From Rhizobiales bacterium UBA3584 (GTDB lineage Bacteria; Pseudomonadota; Alphaproteobacteria; Rhizobiales; Devosiaceae): 64,000 bases of DNA. Each line of letters begins with the position of its first letter. The stretch's first letter is position 1. The translations under genes were made by a program, and so were the position numbers. The notes beneath the pieces are model-generated. The model made no database searches. It was not told where the DNA came from and saw only the letters and a list, made by a program, of their open reading frames with translations. Location: positions 8,003 to 72,002 of the forward strand of contig DFMV01000013.1 in NCBI GenBank assembly GCA_002375765.1, given 5' to 3'. Shown here piece after piece: positions 58,859-64,000 of this stretch.

Positions 58859-61101
58859 GCAGCTTCTCCCTTGTTCGCTTCGGAAGACGTAACGCGGTCA
58901 TCAGTCGATTGCAGTGTGCCACGTTGCCCCACGCCGATCTCGGCGGGCGCGATTGCTGCCCCCGATGGCACGGCTTGGTTGGATGAGAACCGCAACAATC
59001 GCAGCGCGTTGGCGGTCACCAGAACCGTCGCGCCGGTATCCGCCAGGATCGCCATCCAGAGCGTTGTCGTGCCCGTCAGGGTGGTTACCAAGAAGATCGC
59101 CTTCAGGCCGAGCGCGATTGCAATATTTTGCCAGATGTTGCCCATCGTGGCCCGTGACAGGGCGATGGTTTCCGCCACGCCCGAGACCCGGTTCTTCAAC
59201 AGCGCGACATCGGCGGTTTCGAGTGCGACGTCGGTGCCGCCGCCCATGGCAATGCCTACCGACGCTGCGGCAAGTGCCGGCGCATCGTTGATGCCGTCGC
59301 CCACCATTGCGACCCCGCCTGCCTTACGCAGATTGCCGATCTCATCGAGCTTGGCGTCGGGCATGAGTTCGGATTTCACCGTAATGCCGAGTGTTCCGGC
59401 GATGGCCGCAGCCGTGCGCGCATTGTCCCCCGTCAACATGACACTGCGCAAGCCCAGCGCCGATAGCGACGCAATGCCGGAAACGGCATCCGCGCGTGGT
59501 TCGTCACGCAAGGCGATAAAACCAAGCAGTGCTTTTGCTGCAAGAACGACAACGACCGTCTTACCCTCGTCCTCCAGAGATTTGATCCTTTGCGCGATAT
59601 CGACGGGGATTGCGATCTGTTCAGCGGCGTACCGGGGCGAGCCAACAGAGACAAAGCCTTCCTTGAGCCGCGCGGTTACGGCCTTGCCCGGGATGGCCTG
59701 GCTGCCGCCGAATACACGGGGAATGTCCAGCGACTTTTGTTCGGCCGCTGCGGTGATGGCGCTACCGAGGGGGTGACTGGAGCCGGATTCGACAGCAGCG
59801 GCGCGGGCCAGCAGGTCCGCGTCATCTCCCGAGATGGCAACGATATCGGTAACCTTGGGACGGCCCTCTGTCAGGGTGCCGGTTTTGTCAAAGGCAATTG
59901 TCTTGACGCGCCCAAGCTCTTCGAGTGCCGCACCACCTTTGATGAGCAGCCCCCGGCGGGCCCCTGCCGCCAAGCCCGAGGCAATTGCAGCAGGGGTCGA
60001 GATCACCAATGCGCATGGGCAGGCAATGAGCAGGACCGCCAGGCCGCGATAGATCCAGGTAGACCACTCCGCCCCGACCAGGAGAGGTGGGATCACCATT
60101 ATCAGAGCAGACACCACCATGGCCGCAGGGGTGTAGTAGCGGCTGAAACGATCGATGAATCTCGCTGTTGGCGCCTTGGCACCCTGCGCCTCCTCCACAA
60201 GATGCACGATGCGCGCGATCGTATTGTCCCGAGCGGTGCGTGTGATCCTGACGCGGAGAAGCGCGTTCGCATTCACACTGCCTGCGAATACAGCGGCACC
60301 TTCCTCTTTGAGCACGGGGACTGATTCACCGGTGACGGGCGATTCATCGACTTCGGACACTCCATCGATGACCTCGCCATCGGATGGAATGCGATCACCG
60401 GGCCGCACGATGGCGATGTCGCCGATCTCAAGATCCGAGGCAGAGATCTCCACAACAGAGCCATCCCGCTCGACACGGGCACGGCGCGGTATGAGATCGA
60501 TCAAAGATTTGATGCCGGCCCGAGCGCGTTGTGCCGCAAAGGACTCCAAAAGCTCACCGACTGAAAACAAGAAAATGACCACCAGGGCCTCGGCGCTTTC
60601 ACCGATTACCAAGGCCCCTAGGGCCGCGACGGTCATCAAGGTCTCGATTGAAAACGGCGTTCCGTGACGTGCGCCGGAAAACGCGCGGCTGCCGATCGGC
60701 GCCAGCCCAACGACGGCGGCAATCGCAAAAGCCCACTCCCCAATGGCGGGGACAAAAAACGCTATGGCGAATGCCAGAGCCAGAAGAACGCCAGTTGCTG
60801 CAGCAAATCGGGCGTTGCGCGCCCTCCACCAGGGAAGGTCCGCTGCCTCGTCCCCAATGGCAGCGCTGGCGCCGTCGTCCTTTGCGTGCGGAACATAGCC
60901 AAGAGAGCGAATGGTGTCTTCGATGTTGCGACGGGTGGTTTGCCGCTCATCGAGCTTAAGCGTCACGGAACCCGCAGTGTGATTGACCGAAATCTCTTCG
61001 GTCCCGGGCAGCCGGCTGAGCGCGGTCTCGATCTTGAGCGCGCAGGAGCCACAATCCATACCATCGACACGGAGTTTGAGTGGTTCGGTTTTCGCGGCCA
61101 T
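58855..61101 (-). CDS. Zn/Cd/Pb-type P1B ATPase (ZntA/CadA-like)
   Basis: 748 residues from ATG 61101 (ATG 61107 is too close to the ribosome site AAAGGA). N-terminal metal domain with GMDCGSC (about 14-20), membrane CPC (LIACPCALVISTPAAIA), phosphorylation site FDKTGTLTEG, GDGINDAPALAAASVGIAMG, and the last-helix signature LADTGATVLVTANALRLLRF that distinguishes Zn/Cd/Pb exporters from copper ATPases. First gene of the long minus-strand operon, directly under the MerR-type promoter. Confidence 0.95.
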   Translation of the reverse strand: MAAKTEPLKLRVDGMDCGSCALKIETALSRLPGTEEISVNHTAGSVTLKLDERQTTRRNIEDTIRSLGYVPHAKDDGASAAIGDEAADLPWWRARNARFAAATGVLLALAFAIAFFVPAIGEWAFAIAAVVGLAPIGSRAFSGARHGTPFSIETLMTVAALGALVIGESAEALVVIFLFSVGELLESFAAQRARAGIKSLIDLIPRRARVERDGSVVEISASDLEIGDIAIVRPGDRIPSDGEVIDGVSEVDESPVTGESVPVLKEEGAAVFAGSVNANALLRVRITRTARDNTIARIVHLVEEAQGAKAPTARFIDRFSRYYTPAAMVVSALIMVIPPLLVGAEWSTWIYRGLAVLLIACPCALVISTPAAIASGLAAGARRGLLIKGGAALEELGRVKTIAFDKTGTLTEGRPKVTDIVAISGDDADLLARAAAVESGSSHPLGSAITAAAEQKSLDIPRVFGGSQAIPGKAVTARLKEGFVSVGSPRYAAEQIAIPVDIAQRIKSLEDEGKTVVVVLAAKALLGFIALRDEPRADAVSGIASLSALGLRSVMLTGDNARTAAAIAGTLGITVKSELMPDAKLDEIGNLRKAGGVAMVGDGINDAPALAAASVGIAMGGGTDVALETADVALLKNRVSGVAETIALSRATMGNIWQNIAIALGLKAIFLVTTLTGTTTLWMAILADTGATVLVTANALRLLRFSSNQAVPSGAAIAPAEIGVGQRGTLQSTDDRVTSSEANKGEAA

Positions 61102-61134
61102 AGTCATTCCTTTCGCTGGGGACCGCGCCTTGTT

Positions 61135-61163
61135 TAAATGCTCTAGCCGCTATAGAGTCAAGA
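61135..61163 (-). promoter_or_regulatory. MerR-type promoter/operator before the P-ATPase operon
   Basis: On the minus strand TTGACT, a 19-base spacer with the imperfect dyad CTATAGCGGCTAGAG, then TAAACA, about 35-60 bases before the ATG. The spacer length and dyad match MerR-family control; the regulator at 61556 is the obvious candidate. Confidence 0.8.
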
Positions 61164-61197
61164 GAAGTATCTTCATTCTCGGAATGGGTTTTCGTTC

Positions 61198-61539
61198 ATG
61201 CCGCAAATAATGGCGACCGCTGCAATCTATCTGATGGCTGCGATCGCGGAAATTGCTGGTTGCTTCGCCTTCTGGGCTTGGCTGCGCCACGGACAAAACG
61301 GACTATGGGTTTTACCTGGGCTTGTTTCGCTTGCCGTGTTCGCATGGCTTCTGACCCTTGCCCCGAGTGACCAGGCAGGCCGGGCTTATGCAGCGTATGG
61401 CGGCATCTACGTCGCGTCCTCGATCGCGTGGCTTTGGTTGGTAGAGCAACGGCGGCCGGACACTTGGGATCTGATAGGCGGTGCCATGGCGATTGCCGCC
61501 GCCGCAGTCATCTTGTTCGGCCCGCGAGAAGCGCAGTAG
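61198..61539 (+). CDS. YnfA/UPF0060 small membrane protein
   Basis: 113 residues from ATG 61198 (61210 also possible), four membrane helices. [20 protein letters not shown] and [20 protein letters not shown] are the UPF0060 hallmarks, a DMT-superfamily relative often next to metal-resistance genes. Function unproven. Diverges from the P-ATPase and precedes the MerR-family gene by 16 bases. Confidence 0.92.
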   Translation: MPQIMATAAIYLMAAIAEIAGCFAFWAWLRHGQNGLWVLPGLVSLAVFAWLLTLAPSDQAGRAYAAYGGIYVASSIAWLWLVEQRRPDTWDLIGGAMAIAAAAVILFGPREAQ

Positions 61540-61555
61540 CATCAAGGAGACCTCG

Positions 61556-62011
61556 ATGAACTTCCCAATTGGTGAGTTGTCCAAACGGACCGGCACCAAG
61601 GTGCCGACCATCAGATACTATGAATCGATCGGATTGCTGCCAGAACCGTTGCGAACCGAGGGAAATCAGCGGCGCTACGATCGCGGCCATCTCGACCGGT
61701 TGAGTTTCATCCGGCACGCACGATCCCTGGGGTTTGAAGTTTCCGATATTCGCGAACTGCTTGCCATGACGGAACGGCCACAGGATTCCTGTCATCAGGC
61801 CGACAGTATCGCCCGCGGTCATCTGGTAAAGGTTGAACGTCGCATCGAGCAACTGGAGACCTTGCGTCATGAATTGCAGCGCATGGTCAATGAATGTGAT
61901 CACGGTCGCATCTGCGACTGCCGCATCATCGAGGTTCTGGCCGACCACGATCATTGCGAGACGGAACACAGCTACCCCGCCCATTTCGAGGCTGTGGGCT
62001 CAAGTCAATAG
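61556..62011 (+). CDS. MerR-family metal-responsive regulator (ZntR/CadR/PbrR-like)
   Basis: 151 residues from ATG 61556, with AAGGAGA upstream. N-terminal FPIGELSKRTGTKVPTIRYY, ESIGLLPEPLR, long dimerisation helix, and metal-binding cysteines at 79, 114, 120, 122 and 134 (DSCHQAD, NECDHGRICDC, DHDHCETEH). Cys79 and Cys114 correspond to ligands in ZntR, CadR and PbrR. It should sense Zn, Cd or Pb and activate the promoter at 61135 and probably that at 49931. Confidence 0.94.
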   Translation: MNFPIGELSKRTGTKVPTIRYYESIGLLPEPLRTEGNQRRYDRGHLDRLSFIRHARSLGFEVSDIRELLAMTERPQDSCHQADSIARGHLVKVERRIEQLETLRHELQRMVNECDHGRICDCRIIEVLADHDHCETEHSYPAHFEAVGSSQ

Positions 62012-62050
62012 AATTGCGCTGGACGGTATCACGACACACCATTGATGGAG

Positions 62051-62311
62051 CTATTCAGCGTAGCGCTCACGCACGAGCGCCAACGCATAATCGCGCGCCC
62101 CATCGCTGATCTTTTTCGAGGGGCGGCCAATCGCTTTGTGCCGGATCGCACCGGCGCCATCAGTCCGGATCCGCTTCATAAGCCGGCGAACCTGGCGCGG
62201 GCTGAGCGCAAGCACATGCGCCGCTGAAACCATCGTCATCCGGCCGGCGGCAACCTTCGACAAAACCTCGATCCGCTCCAGGTCGCGCGCGCTCATCGCA
62301 ATCCATCCCAT
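62051..62311 (-). pseudogene. ISNCY/IS481-like transposase 5' fragment
   Basis: 86 residues: SARDLERIEVLSKVAAGRMT, then VLALSPRQVRRLMKRIRTDG and IRHKAIGRPSKKISDGARDY. This is the helix-turn-helix start of an IS transposase; it stops after LALVRERYAE, where the family continues toward the catalytic core. No DDE residues remain. Start ATG 62296 or 62311. Confidence 0.8.
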
Positions 62312-62339
62312 TTGCCGTCTCCCACGTCATCACAACGCG

Positions 62340-62395
62340 GGGAGTGTGACATTCCAACTTTGCAAAAACAGGACACTTCAACTTTGCGGCTACAT
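62340..62395. mobile_element. Probable IS terminus beside the transposase fragment
   Basis: TTCCAACTTTGC (about 62350) and TTCAACTTTGC (about 62376) repeat 27 bases apart just upstream of the transposase fragment, as in the subterminal repeats at the ends of such elements. The other end was not found. 62396-62609 is AT-rich and holds no gene that I recognise. Confidence 0.45.
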
Positions 62396-62609
62396 ATCTG
62401 ATTCGCATAATTAACATTATGGAACTAAACCATTGATTTTGCACATAAAAATGCAAGATGCTATGATTATTCAGTTTTGGCAACCGGCAGCTCGTCGAGC
62501 TTGTGTCGCCGCGAGCGGAGAACGATTTTGATGTCCATTCTCGCTTATTGCTGCCGGACGCCGCCGGCACCAATGCATCCAGCCGAATTTGCCGTGGAGG
62601 GCATGGGCA

Positions 62610-63890
62610 TCAGCTTGGCGACGCAGAAGGAATGCGGGTCGAAGTCTGCCCAACGTTTTTGATGATGAAGCGGCTGCGCGGCAGAGCAGGCAACCTCGAA
62701 TAGTCGATCCGCAGATCCTGCTCCGGCACATCATACCGTATGCTTCTGGATAGAACCTCCGAAGCCTGCTTCATCAGCTCGATCGTGATCCACTCACCTG
62801 GGCATCGGTGATGCATATGGTGATCGCCGCCACCTTGAGGGACGAAGTTGAAGGGGCCCCTGTCCCAATCAACGAACCGTTCTGGCCGAAACGTTTCGGG
62901 TGTTTCCCATGAGCGTGCATCATGATTTGTGCCGTAAAGGTCGAGAAGAACGCGGCGTCCCTGGGGGAAGCGATACCCCTGCCATTCAAAGTCACGGCGC
63001 ACCCGTGCCGCGACAGCAGGAAAGAAGGGATAGAACCGTCGGACCTCCTGGACGAAGAGTTCGGTGTAGCTCTCATCATCGCCGGCCTGGAGCTTGCGCC
63101 GACACTCCGGATATTGATGCAGGGCGTGCGCTATAAACGTGATGTAGACGCCGACAGCCACAATCGGCCTGATCACGTTGAGCACTTCCACAGCAGCGAC
63201 ATGAGGCGGCAGCAACTCGCCGTTCAAATCTCGGTGCCATGCAATAACATGGGCAGCGGATTGTTCGGCGGGGCGTAACCGGCCGCTTCGGATCTGATCG
63301 ATAATAGTCTCTATCCAGCGGTTGCTCCTCTTGCGTGCCACGCGAGCCCACCAGTGTTTCGGCCCAATAGATCCGGCATAATCGAAGAGCGCGGTAATCT
63401 CCCGCGTTCGCTGCGCGACTTCTGCGTCCGCGAGTGACACACCGGCCCAGGCGCAGGCAGCGCGCGTGAGAAGGCCGTGCAACTCGTCATAGAGAATCAC
63501 CTCGTCCTTTAGCGTCCAGGCGCGAGCGCAGGTCTGCCACTCTTTGGCGGTTCCCGCCATCAGCCGAGCGAGCTGCTCAGCGCTCATCAGCGACATGAAC
63601 ATCTGCTTGCGGTGTCTGTGAGCCTCGTCGTCCAGGCCCTGCACGCCTCCCCGTCCGAGCAGCGTCTTTTGGATGCGCCCGACCATGGCGCCGCGCCGGA
63701 TAAACCGGTCATTATCGTAGAACAGTCGCGCCGCTTCCGGCCCAGTCATGCAGATCGCCTTTTGCAGCATCAGTCGTGTTTCGAACAGGTCTGCCCCATA
63801 GTCCCGGCACCGCTTCGAGATGAAGCGATAGGGATCACTAATGAGGGCCAGCGTGGCATCCGGCGTTCTGGTGCGAGGGATTCGAGGCAT
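62610..63890 (-). CDS. Cytochrome P450, CYP152 (fatty-acid peroxygenase) type
   Basis: 426 residues from ATG 63890. Short N-terminus without membrane anchor; VQEVRRFYPFFPAVAARV carries the conserved Arg-x2-Tyr-Pro region with the substrate-binding Arg, and the heme loop GGGDHHMHHRCPGEWITIEL (Cys about residue 361) is nearly diagnostic of CYP152 enzymes, which use hydrogen peroxide to hydroxylate or decarboxylate fatty acids without a redox partner. No partner genes are near, in agreement. Outside the metal operon, beyond the IS remnant. Confidence 0.9.
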   Translation of the reverse strand: MPRIPRTRTPDATLALISDPYRFISKRCRDYGADLFETRLMLQKAICMTGPEAARLFYDNDRFIRRGAMVGRIQKTLLGRGGVQGLDDEAHRHRKQMFMSLMSAEQLARLMAGTAKEWQTCARAWTLKDEVILYDELHGLLTRAACAWAGVSLADAEVAQRTREITALFDYAGSIGPKHWWARVARKRSNRWIETIIDQIRSGRLRPAEQSAAHVIAWHRDLNGELLPPHVAAVEVLNVIRPIVAVGVYITFIAHALHQYPECRRKLQAGDDESYTELFVQEVRRFYPFFPAVAARVRRDFEWQGYRFPQGRRVLLDLYGTNHDARSWETPETFRPERFVDWDRGPFNFVPQGGGDHHMHHRCPGEWITIELMKQASEVLSRSIRYDVPEQDLRIDYSRLPALPRSRFIIKNVGQTSTRIPSASPS

Positions 63891-63923
63891 AGAAGCGCGG
63901 CCTTTCATGTGATTGCGATAAGC

Positions 63924-64000
63924 TCAGGCACGTCGAGCTTTCCCTTCGTCTCGTGCGAAAATGCTCTCCAGGAGCAGGAGCCCCGCCCCGCATACGATCG
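63924..64000 (-). CDS. Possible 3' end of a gene entering from the right edge
   Basis: One minus-strand frame stays open from the edge and ends VCGAGLLLLESIFARDEGKA then RRA and a stop at 63924-63926. Only about 25 residues are visible; no assignment is possible, and another frame is open to 63908. Confidence 0.25.
   Translation of the reverse strand, partial: IVCGAGLLLLESIFARDEGKARRA

Noticed and set aside
58793..61137. Several plus-strand frames across the P-ATPase gene
   Set aside because: Antisense shadows of a well-conserved ATPase.

Overview
The window reads as a piece of a large conjugative plasmid from an alphaproteobacterium, most likely a member of the Hyphomicrobiales (Rhizobiales). 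The markers are a repABC replicon with parS sites and an antisense RNA, a Ti/rhizobial-type transfer system (trb mating-pair genes, and traA-traF-traB-traH diverging across an oriT from traC-traD-traG), an RHE_PE00001-type DUF1612 protein and high-G+C coding throughout. No rRNA, tRNA or CRISPR array was seen.

Layout. 1-10101: minus-strand trbB-C-D-E-J-K-L-F-G-H-I operon, followed by a frameshifted lipoprotein gene cut by the left edge. 10828-13359: a solitary repC with its own antisense RNA, followed by a NsrR-like Rrf2 regulator and a nuclease-like exported protein. 13647-20187: backbone genes (a protein made of two repeated helix-turn-helix-like halves, a large ParB-like protein, VapBC, a membrane protein, a DNA adenine methyltransferase, small proteins) separated by GC-rich structured leaders. 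20434-28109: repABC, a serine recombinase, a DUF1612 protein and a membrane-anchored coiled-coil protein, possibly an imported replicon module. 28400-31835: ArdC, a small ORF plus a Fic protein with a relaxase-like (BID-like) C-terminus, and a DUF736 protein. 32035-34268: a LysR (frameshifted)/LysE/PaiB cassette. 34798-43826: the tra genes and oriT.

43823-62011 is a metal and redox island: a truncated nuclease gene marks its left border, then a ZIP-like transporter with a multicopper oxidase, decayed ccdA, lspA and ZIP remnants, DUF1223, DsbA/DsbB, a CDF exporter, a CtaG-like protein, and a tight minus-strand run from a Zn/Cd/Pb-type P-ATPase through PCuAC, Sco, DUF411, ZIP, methyltransferase, flavoprotein, M23 peptidase and an L,D-transpeptidase. 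A MerR-family regulator and a YnfA protein diverge from that run. Two promoters with the 19-bp spacer and dyad typical of MerR control lie before the P-ATPase run and before dsbB-dsbA. The right end has an IS remnant and a CYP152-type P450.

The genes fit a self-transmissible plasmid. RepABC and possibly the second RepC replicate it, ParB-like proteins and VapBC stabilise it, ArdC and the methyltransferase may protect it on entry, the Fic-BID protein may travel through the transfer channel, and the cargo deals with metal and thiol stress. The least explained material is the non-coding DNA: two pairs of leaders upstream of unrelated genes keep the same hairpin while its bases change in a compensatory way.
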